Below are positions 6,641 to 13,769 of a DNA stretch of 22,229 nucleotides, one piece after another. The first letter of the stretch is position 1, and each line of letters opens with the position of its first letter. Under the pieces are notes generated by a model, which made no database searches, was not told where the DNA came from, and saw nothing but the letters and a program-made list of their open reading frames with translations. Origin of the DNA: a virus; IMG/VR virus record IMGVR_UViG_3300003691_000060, positions 1 through 22,229 of that record. One strand, given 5' to 3'. Position numbers and translations under genes: made by a program.

Positions 6641-6982
6641 TTAAAAATACTTTTTATCTTTCATACATTTATAAGCAATTTCATTAGCTTTTAATCCTCT
6701 CAAGTTGTTATTGCTTTTAAATTTATTAATCCTGTTATTGGTGCATTTTCTAATTTCTTTAGCTTTTTCTTTAATATCATTTAATGTACCTAAAGGAATT
6801 CTTTTTTTATTAAATAGAGCTACAATCCAATCTCCAGATGTTGCTAGTTTATTTTTTTCAGATGCATTTTTCCATTCTAACAAGTTTTTATTATGTAATG
6901 TTCCTCCTTTGTGCCATTCTTGAGCAATTGTATTGCTTGATATTAAGAATAATAAAATAAAGATTGTAACAGGTTTTCTCAT
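6641..6982 (-). CDS. small exported protein, unknown function
   Basis: A 113-residue protein with a signal peptide (MRKPVTIFILLFLISSNTIAQ, cut after about residue 20). The mature part begins EWHKGGTLHNKNLLEWKNAS and continues with NKLATSGDW. I recall this GGTLH...W..A...NKLAT pattern from small exported hypothetical proteins in Proteobacteria, but know no function. Two Cys residues in the mature part could form a disulphide. It starts 13 bases after the end of the repressor gene on the same strand, so it is probably co-transcribed with the repressor and expressed in the lysogen, as expected for a lysogenic conversion gene. Confidence 0.68.
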   Translation of the reverse strand: MRKPVTIFILLFLISSNTIAQEWHKGGTLHNKNLLEWKNASEKNKLATSGDWIVALFNKKRIPLGTLNDIKEKAKEIRKCTNNRINKFKSNNNLRGLKANEIAYKCMKDKKYF

Positions 6983-6995
6983 AATAATGTTGTTT

Positions 6996-7676
6996 TTAAA
7001 ATTTTGGCTTTCTACTCACTATTTTTTGTACGGTAAAAATGCTAAAAACATCTTCCATTGAAATATCATAATCTTCCCAAGATGAATTAAATGACCTACA
7101 AATAATAATTCCATTTATATTATCATGTTTTATTATCTGTTTAACTACATCTCCTTGATTTGAACTTATCACAAATAAATTGTTTCTAAATGGGAGTTTA
7201 TCACCATTATTTAAAAGGTATTCTTTAATTAATATTTCATCTCCATCACATAAAGATCTGTTTGTATTGTCGTCCATGCTGCTACCATCAACTCTTACAA
7301 CTAAATATTTTTCACCATTAGCATATTCTTTTGGTACCAGTCTTTTGTTGGTTTCTGGTAATTGTTCAATAGAAATTGCCCCCAAGCTTCCTGCACTTGT
7401 TCTCAAATCAGCATACTCAACCATCATATAATCATCTTCAGGAACTTGAGTAACTTCTGTTTTGTATTCTAAAGGCTCGTTTATTTTGCTTTTATTATTT
7501 TTATACATATCAAATACATATTCAATATGTTTTATTTTAGTTTTTGGTATTTTTTTAGTTCTATACTCCCAATTATTTAATGTATCGATAGTGATTTCAA
7601 GCATACTTGCTTGCGAATCTCTATCGATATTATATTTTTCTCTAAACTCTTTTAAATATAAAACATTCATAATCAA
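6996..7676 (-). CDS. CI/LexA-like phage repressor with S24 peptidase domain
   Basis: A 226-residue repressor. The N-terminal part (about 1-60) is a helix-turn-helix of XRE type (SQASMLEITIDTLNNWEYRT). The C-terminal part is an S24 self-cleavage domain: cleavage site Ala95-Gly96 (TSAGSL), nucleophile Ser133 (DGSSMDD) and Lys179 (GDVVKQI). It should hold the lytic operon off and be inactivated through RecA-stimulated self-cleavage after DNA damage. It is transcribed away from the early operon, with repeated TATGTAA half-sites between them. A second start at Met3 (7670) is possible. Confidence 0.93.
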   Translation of the reverse strand: MIMNVLYLKEFREKYNIDRDSQASMLEITIDTLNNWEYRTKKIPKTKIKHIEYVFDMYKNNKSKINEPLEYKTEVTQVPEDDYMMVEYADLRTSAGSLGAISIEQLPETNKRLVPKEYANGEKYLVVRVDGSSMDDNTNRSLCDGDEILIKEYLLNNGDKLPFRNNLFVISSNQGDVVKQIIKHDNINGIIICRSFNSSWEDYDISMEDVFSIFTVQKIVSRKPKF

Positions 7677-7690
7677 TTATTCATGAAAAA

Positions 7691-7769
7691 TATGTAAATT
7701 AAATGTATTTATTACATATCAATATTTGCATACTATGTAAATGATATGTATATTTGTAATGTGTTACAA
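7691..7769. promoter_or_regulatory. divergent control region with repressor operator half-sites
   Basis: Between the repressor and the early operon lie TATGTAA (7691-7697), TTACATA (7712-7718), TATGTAA (7734-7740), the related TATGTAT (7745-7751) and the palindrome TTGTAA-TGTG-TTACAA (7754-7769). The first two form an inverted repeat, and the palindrome overlaps the -7 element of the rightward promoter. This is the layout expected of CI operators. Which sites are bound cannot be told from sequence alone. Confidence 0.65.
7726..7756 (+). promoter_or_regulatory. rightward early promoter (PR-like)
   Basis: TTG at 7726-7728, a 20-bp spacer and TATATTTG at 7749-7756 match the Bacteroidetes sigma-A consensus. 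The next gene starts about 75 bp downstream, and operator-like repeats overlap the element. Confidence 0.75.
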
Positions 7770-7832
7770 CAAAGCTAAGTAAAATTAGCAGCAGCACAAA
7801 ATATAAGATTGAAAATACCAAATATTAGGGAT

Positions 7833-8078
7833 ATGAGATTCAACATTGTTAAACACATCAACTTAAACTTTCCAAAAACAGTATTTGTCTATAGATATAT
7901 GCAAAATGAATGGAGTAATGTAGAAACATTAGAAGAAGCATTAGAATTTTATCACAAATGGCATGATAACATGCTTACATCTGTAAACCCTGCAAGGATT
8001 AAAGCTATTAAAAGTATTGTTTACCCTTTGTATGCAATGCTTACAGGAACATCTTTTGAAAGTAAAATAGCTGTTTAA
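7833..8078 (+). CDS. first gene of early operon, unknown function
   Basis: An 81-residue protein (MRFNIVKHIN...). A longer reading from a TTG at 7809 adds eight residues, but the ATG at 7833 is preferred. I see no known domain; a short segment (LEEALEFYHKWHDN) is helical and mildly acidic. It is the first gene after the PR-like promoter and is followed two bases later by a LuxR-type HTH gene. Position suggests an early regulator, but nothing in the sequence proves it. Confidence 0.65.
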   Translation: MRFNIVKHINLNFPKTVFVYRYMQNEWSNVETLEEALEFYHKWHDNMLTSVNPARIKAIKSIVYPLYAMLTGTSFESKIAV

Positions 8079-8080
8079 TT

Positions 8081-8407
8081 ATGGAACTTTCAAAAACAGA
8101 ATTTAGAGTTTCAGCACACATATCTGCTGGATATGATGTTAAAGAAATTGCATTAAAATTTCATAGATCATATCATACAATAGCAAGTCAAATAAAAACA
8201 ATCAGATTAAAGAATAAGCTCAAAAATTTGGCTGAAATATCGAGGGAATTTGTTTTAGAATTTGGAGACCCAAGACATTATATAGCAATAGTTTTTTTAA
8301 TAATTCAAGTAGGATTGTTTTTTAATATTGAAGATGATGAATATAAAAAGTCAAGACGAACAAAAATATCAAGAACAAAAACTGTATCAAGAAAACACAA
8401 TGGATAA
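8081..8407 (+). CDS. LuxR/GerE-type HTH protein with membrane segment
   Basis: A 108-residue protein whose first 60 residues fit the LuxR/GerE helix-turn-helix: LSKTEFRVSAHISAGYDV, then KEIALKFHRSYHTIASQ and KTIRLKNKLKN. After it comes a hydrophobic stretch (about residues 67-81, HYIAIVFLIIQVGLFF), then a basic tail. An isolated HTH tied to the membrane is unusual for a phage regulator. It lies in the early operon, where Cro- or CII-like regulators are found, and its end overlaps the next start by eight bases. Confidence 0.72.
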   Translation: MELSKTEFRVSAHISAGYDVKEIALKFHRSYHTIASQIKTIRLKNKLKNLAEISREFVLEFGDPRHYIAIVFLIIQVGLFFNIEDDEYKKSRRTKISRTKTVSRKHNG

Positions 8408-8624
8408 AATAGATAATATCAAATTTTTATTTCAGCAAGTCAATAAAGAAAACAGGAATGATTTGTATGAAAAAGTTGCAAATGAATTCGGGATGAAAGT
8501 ACCATCAGTTAGAGTTGGATGGTTTAATCGTTTTGAAATACCAGAGAAATACAAAGTTCAAGAAAACTTGATTTCTTACATGCAAAACTATGTTGCAAAT
8601 CAGAGTACAAAAAAATTAGCATAA
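8400..8624 (+). CDS. small early phage protein, possible DNA-binding regulator
   Basis: A 74-residue protein (MDKIDNIKFLFQQ...). Longer in-frame starts exist inside the previous gene, but the ATG at 8400, which overlaps that gene's stop, is the natural coupled start. The part LYEKVANEFGMKVPSVRVGWFNRFEIPEKY reads like helix-turn-helix followed by a wing or third helix, as in small phage regulators. I do not recognise a named family; the DNA-binding idea is tentative. Confidence 0.6.
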   Translation: MDKIDNIKFLFQQVNKENRNDLYEKVANEFGMKVPSVRVGWFNRFEIPEKYKVQENLISYMQNYVANQSTKKLA

Positions 8625-8629
8625 GAATT

Positions 8630-8827
8630 ATGACACCAGAAGAAATTACAGAAATAACAACAGCCAACTCTATGATTAAGAAAGGTAAGGAATTAATTTC
8701 TAGAGGTGAAGCAAAAATAGAAAGCATAATTAACAAGTCTTGTAAGGCTGTTAAATCTCCGAAAACAATAAGCATAAAAAAGCGAATGAGTATTGCTTCA
8801 AATTTAAGGAGTGCTGTTCCTAATTAG
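8630..8827 (+). CDS. small basic early protein, unknown function
   Basis: A 65-residue Lys- and Ser-rich protein (MTPEEITEITTANS...), helical at the N-terminus (KKGKELISRGEAKIESI) with a basic C-terminal half. It follows the previous gene by five bases. Its last codons and stop form the left arm and loop of a perfect 12-bp hairpin (8813-8841), so its 3' end may be regulated or protected. No family recognised. Confidence 0.55.
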   Translation: MTPEEITEITTANSMIKKGKELISRGEAKIESIINKSCKAVKSPKTISIKKRMSIASNLRSAVPN

Positions 8828-8841
8828 GGATTAGGAACAGC
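8813..8841. repeat. perfect 12-bp inverted repeat across a stop codon
   Basis: GCTGTTCCTAAT (8813-8824) and ATTAGGAACAGC (8830-8841) are exact complements around a five-base loop that contains the TAG stop of the upstream gene. Neither strand has a T-run after it, so it is not an ordinary terminator. It could be a protein-binding site, an RNA-stability hairpin or a translational control element. Confidence 0.8.
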
Positions 8842-8863
8842 AAAAATATAAGTTTAAAAAATC

Positions 8864-9004
8864 ATGATAAAAACAGAAATCAAAATCAAAATTAAAACCC
8901 TTTTTGCTAAAGCTGTAAATCATGGAATGACATCTAAAGAAGCGAATGAATTCTTTTTAAACACAATGAGAGAATTTCAAGGTAAACAACCAATAAACAA
9001 TTAA
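8864..9004 (+). CDS. 46-residue early protein, unknown function
   Basis: A short reading frame MIKTEIKIKIKTLFAKAVNH... of 46 residues. It starts 22 bases after the perfect hairpin and ends three bases before the next start. It reads as one helix-rich module with the pattern GMTSKEANEFFLN, which looks protein-like rather than random. Tight packing between same-strand genes supports it. No family recognised. Confidence 0.5.
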   Translation: MIKTEIKIKIKTLFAKAVNHGMTSKEANEFFLNTMREFQGKQPINN

Positions 9005-9007
9005 AAA

Positions 9008-9163
9008 ATGATGCAACTAATAGATATAAGTGATAAAAATTTAAATGATGTTTTAAGCGAACTTCATGAAGAAATAAAAAAAGAAATAGTAGTAGTAAAT
9101 ATATCTATTTTCTTTAGTAGAATTGATGAAAAGCATCATGCAATAGTATCATTTTATGAATAA
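9008..9163 (+). CDS. 51-residue early protein, unknown function
   Basis: A short reading frame (MMQLIDISDKNLNDVLSELH...) of 51 residues, acidic, predicted helix then strand (IVVVNISIFF, HHAIVSFYE). It begins three bases after the previous small gene and ends just before a hairpin at 9169-9190. Packing and a sensible composition support it. No family recognised. Confidence 0.5.
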   Translation: MMQLIDISDKNLNDVLSELHEEIKKEIVVVNISIFFSRIDEKHHAIVSFYE

Positions 9164-9190
9164 AAAAACCTCGCTATTCGAGTAACGAGG
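9162..9190 (-). terminator. leftward-facing terminator-like hairpin in a rightward operon
   Basis: CCTCG (9169-9173) pairs with CGAGG (9186-9190), with further pairs inside. A run of seven A (9162-9168) lies on its left, so read leftward it is a GC stem followed by a T-run. No leftward gene is seen to its right. The rightward strand lacks a T-run after the stem. Confidence 0.5.
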
Positions 9191-9233
9191 GTAACCATTA
9201 ATAAAAATAGTTTAATTAAATCATTGCAATATT

Positions 9234-11246
9234 ATGGAAAATTCAATTGCCATTAAAGAAATCAACCTTATAAATTTTAAAGGGTTGAAAAATGAAACAA
9301 TCAAGTTTAATCATGTAACAAACATTTTCGGAGATAATGGAGTTGGTAAAACAACAATATTTGATGCTTTTACATGGTTGCTTTTCGGAAAAGATTCTAC
9401 AGATCGAAAAGATTTTGAAATCAAAACTTTAGATAAAAATAACAAAGTGATTCCTCAAATAGAACATGAGGTTTCTGCAATCATTGATGTGAATGGAGAA
9501 GAAATACTTGTTAAAAGAGTATTACGTGAAAAGTGGGTAAAAAAAAGAGGTTCATTAGATTCTGAATTTAGCGGAAATGAAACTGTTTATTTTTGGAATG
9601 AGGTTCCTAAATCTCAAAGAGAATTCCAGGAGAAAATATCATCAATCTTAAATGAATCAGTATTTAAGATGATTACAAATCCTTTGGCATTCAATTCAAT
9701 GAAATGGCAGGATAAAAGAACTGCTTTAATTGACATTGTTGGTAATGTTTCTGATACTGATATTGCTGGTAATAATAAATCATTTATTGCTTTGTTGAAT
9801 AAATTATCTAATAAATCATTAGATGAATATAAAAAGCAAATAGCGGCTCAACGTAAAAAAATGAATGATGAAATTAAATCTATTCCTACAAGAATTGATG
9901 AAGTTTCAAGAAATACATCAGATGCTTTAGATTTTCCAAAATTGAAATCAGAAAAAAGCACTTTAGAAAAATCAGTTGAGAATATTCAATCTCAAATAGA
10001 TGATAAAAACAAGGCTTATGATGCTGTTTTATTAAAAAGGCAAGAAGCATCAAATAAGATATTTGAATTAAAATCTAAACTTCAAAATGTAGAGTTTGAA
10101 ACTACAAGTAAAATTCAATCTGAACAAAATACTGGTAATTCTGAATTAGAAAACATAACAAAACAGTTAGATGTAAAACAGTTAGAATTACAATCTATTG
10201 ATAATGGAATTGTAACATTAAAATCTCAATTAACTTCTTTAGAAAATCAAGTTTCATCTTTAGAAAATCAAGTTTCATCTAAAAGGGATTCATGGGGAAT
10301 TGAAAATGCAAAGGAGTTGAATTTTGATGATAATGATTTTTCTTGTCCTACTTGTAAAAGAGGTTTTGAAGCTCAAGATGTTCAAAATAAAAAAGCGCAA
10401 TTAGAGAAAAGTTTTATTGATAATAAAAATGTAAAGCTAATTGAAATCAATGAGCAAGGTAAATCATTAGCAAAACAAAAAACTTCTGTTGAAAACTCTA
10501 TTATAACTCTAAAAGAGAGAATAGAAAAAGGGGATAATTCATCTAAAGAATTAACACTTGAAATTGTAAACATTGAATCATTAATTGAAAATGCTTCAAA
10601 ACACAAATCTGAAACACCTTTAGAAGATTTCTCAAAATTGGTAGAAAATGCACTTTTAGAAAATGTAGAATATCAAAACATCAAAAAAGAAATTGCAGTT
10701 TTTGAAGTAGTCAATACAACTGTAAACCCTGTAAATGTAGATTCTTTAAAAACAGAAAGAACAAATATTGATAATCAGATAATAGAAATCAATAAACAAC
10801 TTGCTATTGAAACTCAAATTACTTTATCCAACAAAAGAGTTGGTGAATTAGAAAAGCAAGAACAAACATTGGCACAATCTATTTCTGATTTAGAATGCGA
10901 ACAATTTACTATTGAAAACTTCATCAAAAAGAAAATTGACACTTTAGAATCTATGATTAATGAAAAGTTTAGTTATGTGAAATTTAAGCTTTTTGAAACT
11001 CAAATTAATGGAGCTGAAGTAGAATGTTGTCATGCATTAATTGATGGTGTTCCTTTTTCTGATGCAAATACTGCATCAAAAATAAATACAGGTTTAGACA
11101 TCATTAATACACTTTGTGAATTTTATAAAATAACAGCACCAATTTTTATTGATAATAGAGAAAGCATTATAAACATCATTGATTGCAAATCTCAAATAGT
11201 CAATTTGATTGTTTCTAAACCAGATAAAAGACTAAGAGTAGCATAA
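9234..11246 (+). CDS. SMC/Rad50-like AAA ATPase, phage recombination
   Basis: A 670-residue ATPase of the RecF/SbcC type. Walker A is GDNGVGKTT at residues 33-41. A long coiled coil spans about 215-590, with a zinc-hook-like CPTC (Cys371, Cys374) at its centre. The C-terminal ATPase half carries NTGLDIINTLCEFYKI and APIFIDN, where Asp640 is the Walker B acid. This short phage form, which I recall sitting next to RecT in many temperate phages, lacks an obvious ABC signature. It probably remodels or processes DNA ends for RecT annealing. Two exact 21-bp tandem copies (10236-10277) duplicate a coiled-coil heptad (SLENQVS). It starts the block that also holds RecT and a metallo-beta-lactamase-fold protein. 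Confidence 0.9.
   Translation: MENSIAIKEINLINFKGLKNETIKFNHVTNIFGDNGVGKTTIFDAFTWLLFGKDSTDRKDFEIKTLDKNNKVIPQIEHEVSAIIDVNGEEILVKRVLREKWVKKRGSLDSEFSGNETVYFWNEVPKSQREFQEKISSILNESVFKMITNPLAFNSMKWQDKRTALIDIVGNVSDTDIAGNNKSFIALLNKLSNKSLDEYKKQIAAQRKKMNDEIKSIPTRIDEVSRNTSDALDFPKLKSEKSTLEKSVENIQSQIDDKNKAYDAVLLKRQEASNKIFELKSKLQNVEFETTSKIQSEQNTGNSELENITKQLDVKQLELQSIDNGIVTLKSQLTSLENQVSSLENQVSSKRDSWGIENAKELNFDDNDFSCPTCKRGFEAQDVQNKKAQLEKSFIDNKNVKLIEINEQGKSLAKQKTSVENSIITLKERIEKGDNSSKELTLEIVNIESLIENASKHKSETPLEDFSKLVENALLENVEYQNIKKEIAVFEVVNTTVNPVNVDSLKTERTNIDNQIIEINKQLAIETQITLSNKRVGELEKQEQTLAQSISDLECEQFTIENFIKKKIDTLESMINEKFSYVKFKLFETQINGAEVECCHALIDGVPFSDANTASKINTGLDIINTLCEFYKITAPIFIDNRESIINIIDCKSQIVNLIVSKPDKRLRVA
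10236..10277 (+). repeat. two exact tandem 21-bp copies inside the ATPase gene
   Basis: The 21-bp unit at 10236-10256 is repeated exactly at 10257-10277. In protein it doubles the heptad SLENQVS in the coiled coil just before the CxxC hook, so it keeps both the frame and the coil register. Confidence 0.9.
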
Positions 11247-11274
11247 TTAATAATAACTATAAATAATTGAAAAA

Positions 11275-12159
11275 ATGAGTACAGAAAACACACAAGTAGC
11301 AATAATTAAAAAAGATATATCTGCACAGGTATTAAATAAGATTGACTCTTTCCAAAAATCAGGAGAATTAACATTACCAAAGGATTATAAAGTAGAAAAT
11401 GCATTAAAATCTGCATACATAATTTTATCAGACCCAAAGAATAACATTTTGGAAAAATGTGATAAATCATCAGTTGCTGAAGCATTATTAAAAATGGTAG
11501 TTTATGGAGTTTCTCCAATTAAAAAGCAATGTTATTTTATTCCTTATGGTGATAAATTAGAATGTTCAATTTCTTATGCAGGTAATATTGCAATTGCTAA
11601 AAGATATGGAAATCTTAAAAGCATAAAAGGAAATGCAGTTTTTGAAGGAGATACTTTTGAATTTGAAGTTGACCAAACTACAGGTAGAAGAAAAATCACG
11701 AAACACATTCAAACTTTAGATAGTGTTGGTTCTGGAATTGTAAAAGGGGCTTATTCAGTAATTGAATTGAAAGATGGAACTACAGATGTAGAGATTATGA
11801 ACATCAAACAAATTGAGGCTTCTTGGAAACAAGGTGGTGCAAAAGGAAATTCTCCAGCACATAAAAATTTTCCAGATCAAATGGCTATTAAAACTGTATC
11901 AAACAGAGCATGTAAATTATTAATAAGTACATCTGATGATTCTGTTTTATATGATTCTATTGAAGATGAACCTAAAGTGATTGATGTTACTGATGCAAAT
12001 GTTAAACATGAAATCAAACAAAATGCCAACAAAGAAATGTTAGACATTGAAGATGCAGATGTAATTGAAGCTGAAGAAATTCAAGAATTAGTTAATGAAA
12101 CTAAAGATAAAATAGCTCAAGAGGTATTTCAACCAGAAACTGAAGGACCAGGATTTTAA
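11275..12159 (+). CDS. recT: RecT-family single-strand annealing protein
   Basis: A 294-residue protein of the RecT family, which coats single-stranded DNA and anneals complementary strands. Recognisable parts are NALKSAYIILSD, the core ALLKMVVYGVSPIKKQCYFIPYG, the strand region LECSISYAGNIAIAKRYG, and later MAIKTVSNRACKLLIS. The C-terminal 55 residues are acidic (DVTDAN..., EDADVIEAEEIQE), as is common for this family. It lies between the SMC-like ATPase and a metallo-beta-lactamase-fold gene whose start comes one base after its stop, so the three probably act together in phage recombination. Confidence 0.93.
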   Translation: MSTENTQVAIIKKDISAQVLNKIDSFQKSGELTLPKDYKVENALKSAYIILSDPKNNILEKCDKSSVAEALLKMVVYGVSPIKKQCYFIPYGDKLECSISYAGNIAIAKRYGNLKSIKGNAVFEGDTFEFEVDQTTGRRKITKHIQTLDSVGSGIVKGAYSVIELKDGTTDVEIMNIKQIEASWKQGGAKGNSPAHKNFPDQMAIKTVSNRACKLLISTSDDSVLYDSIEDEPKVIDVTDANVKHEIKQNANKEMLDIEDADVIEAEEIQELVNETKDKIAQEVFQPETEGPGF

Positions 12160-12160
12160 A

Positions 12161-12904
12161 ATGAAATTAAAAGTAATAGGTACAGGAAGTAAAGGTAATT
12201 GCTATATTTTAGAAAATGAGCAAGAGGCAATCATCATTGAATGTGGTGTGAATGTAAATTCTATAAAACAAGCATTGAATTTCAATATTTCAAAAGTGGT
12301 TGGTTGCATTGTAACACATGAACATTTAGATCATGCAAAAAGCATTAATGAGTTGATAAAATCAGGAATTAATGTACATGCAACCAAAGAAACATTCAAT
12401 GCTTTAAAAATAGAGTCTGGTTACAATAAAAGAGCAAAACCAATCAATCAAAAAGATAGTTTCAAAATTGGAGGTTTTAAAATTATGTCTTTTGATGTAA
12501 ATCATGATGCAGCAGCACCAGTTGGTTTTTTAATCAATCATAAAGAAACTGGTAATGTGCTTTTCTTAACTGATACTTTTTATTGTGCCTACACTTTTAA
12601 AAACCTACACAACATCATTATTGAAGCTAATTATTCAAATCAAATCATTAAAGATAGATTAGATAATGGTCTTCCTGTTTTTTTAAGAAATAGAATTCTA
12701 AAATCTCATATGAGTTTAGAAACTTGTAATGAAACTTTAAAAGCAAATGACCTTTCAAAAGTAAATAACATTGTTTTAATCCATTTATCTGATGGTAATA
12801 GTAATGAGGTTGAATTTAAAAAATCAGTAGAAAAAGCAACAGGAAAAACAGTTACAGTTGCAAATAATGGAATTAGTATAAATTTTAATAAGACACCTTT
12901 TTAA
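12161..12904 (+). CDS. metallo-beta-lactamase-fold hydrolase, YycJ-like, probable phage nuclease
   Basis: A 247-residue metallo-beta-lactamase-fold protein. The hallmark HEHLDH motif is present (His53, His55, Asp57, His58), with His115 (DVNHD), Asp138 (LTDTFY), His183 (KSHMSLET) and His208 (LIHLSDGNS) as further metal-site candidates. The HMSLET and HLSDGN boxes match the YycJ/WalJ branch, known for 5' exonuclease activity. Its start is one base after the recT stop, so the two are translationally coupled. In phages without RecE or lambda Exo, such a protein beside RecT is a plausible source of the single strands RecT needs; that role is inferred. Confidence 0.86.
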   Translation: MKLKVIGTGSKGNCYILENEQEAIIIECGVNVNSIKQALNFNISKVVGCIVTHEHLDHAKSINELIKSGINVHATKETFNALKIESGYNKRAKPINQKDSFKIGGFKIMSFDVNHDAAAPVGFLINHKETGNVLFLTDTFYCAYTFKNLHNIIIEANYSNQIIKDRLDNGLPVFLRNRILKSHMSLETCNETLKANDLSKVNNIVLIHLSDGNSNEVEFKKSVEKATGKTVTVANNGISINFNKTPF

Positions 12905-12906
12905 AA

Positions 12907-13233
12907 ATGGCAAAACAAGAAACAAATTTTAATTGGAGAGAATTTAAAGGAACAAAAGGACCTTGGAAATTTAGACCAGATGTAGCTGAAGAAAGTTTTT
13001 ACATAGAAACAGAAGATGATGATAGATTTGATTCATTCATTGGTGATATAGGTGGAGTACTTCAACTAAAAAATGAAATTCAAGCCAATGCAAAACTAAT
13101 AGCTGCTGCACCGCAAATGCATCAATTATTGAATGAATTCATTTGTCAAGGAATGAAAGACAAACCTAATCAGGAATCAGTTTTTGAAATAACAGCAAAA
13201 GCACAACGATTGTTGATAGATATAAATGATTAA
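12907..13233 (+). CDS. phage protein with NAKLIAAAP motif, unknown function
   Basis: A 108-residue protein starting three bases after the preceding stop. It contains the segment GPWKF near residue 18 and EIQANAKLIAAAPQMHQLLNEF at about 57-78. Variants of the second (NARLIAAAPDLLEAL) are common in small phage proteins from many hosts. I know of no established function. It is the last gene before a terminator, closing the RecT operon. Confidence 0.72.
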   Translation: MAKQETNFNWREFKGTKGPWKFRPDVAEESFYIETEDDDRFDSFIGDIGGVLQLKNEIQANAKLIAAAPQMHQLLNEFICQGMKDKPNQESVFEITAKAQRLLIDIND

Positions 13234-13241
13234 AAATACTT

Positions 13242-13317
13242 GATAGTAGGATGGTTAAACTATCACTTTTTTCATAGCAATTTTTCCCACCTCTTTTAAT
13301 AGTGGAGGTGGGTTTTT
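13242..13317 (+). terminator. hairpin plus rho-independent terminator, second copy of the 1728-1790 layout
   Basis: A first hairpin (GATAGT 13242-13247 with ACTATC 13259-13264) is followed by the spacer containing TTTTTCATAGCAATTTT and a terminator stem CCCACCTC (13286-13293) with GAGGTGGG (13305-13312), then five T. The spacer is identical to that of the lysis terminator over 17 bases although the stems differ. Confidence 0.85.
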
Positions 13318-13327
13318 AAAACAATAA

Positions 13328-13768
13328 ATGATTTACAATCCAGAAAAAGAAATAGATGTGCAAAGAGCTGTTGAGAAAATTAAGTATTTCGTCAACAAGA
13401 AAAAAATGTTTGAATTGATCCAAAAAAGAGAAACTAAAACATATCCTCAAATAAAATATGCACATTTAATTATGGGTTGGTTTGCTTTAGAATATGGAGA
13501 AACAACAGAATATATAAAATTAGAGTTTTTTAAAAGAATAGTGAATCCAGCAATATTTGAATTTGAATTCATAAACAGAAAAACAGGAGAAATTAGAATA
13601 TCATATAAAAGTTTAGCAAACCTTAGAAAAGATGAATTAAGACTAGCTATTACAAGATTTAGAGATTATTCAAGTAAAGAAGCTGGAATTTATTTACCAA
13701 GTTCAGAAGATTTGCCATTGTTGAAACAAATAGAGATTGAAATTAATAACAACAAACAATATTTATAA
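13328..13768 (+). CDS. NinB-like recombination protein
   Basis: A 146-residue protein. The region KRETKTYPQIKYAHLIMGWF at about 33-52, a middle with TEYIKLEFFKR, then SYKSLANLRKDEL and a C-terminal end AGIYLPSSEDLPLL fit the NinB (lambda Orf-like) plan, which in lambda assists recombination by acting on single-strand-bound DNA. I recall close relatives in Bacteroides phages; the assignment is by pattern and could be wrong. It starts the operon after the 13242-13317 terminator, and its stop is one base from the next start. Confidence 0.6.
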   Translation: MIYNPEKEIDVQRAVEKIKYFVNKKKMFELIQKRETKTYPQIKYAHLIMGWFALEYGETTEYIKLEFFKRIVNPAIFEFEFINRKTGEIRISYKSLANLRKDELRLAITRFRDYSSKEAGIYLPSSEDLPLLKQIEIEINNNKQYL

Positions 13769-13769
13769 A

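Noticed and set aside
10382-10606. Minus-strand frame within the ATPase gene
   Set aside because: Shadow of the coiled-coil coding sequence; no promoter and no protein-like features of its own.
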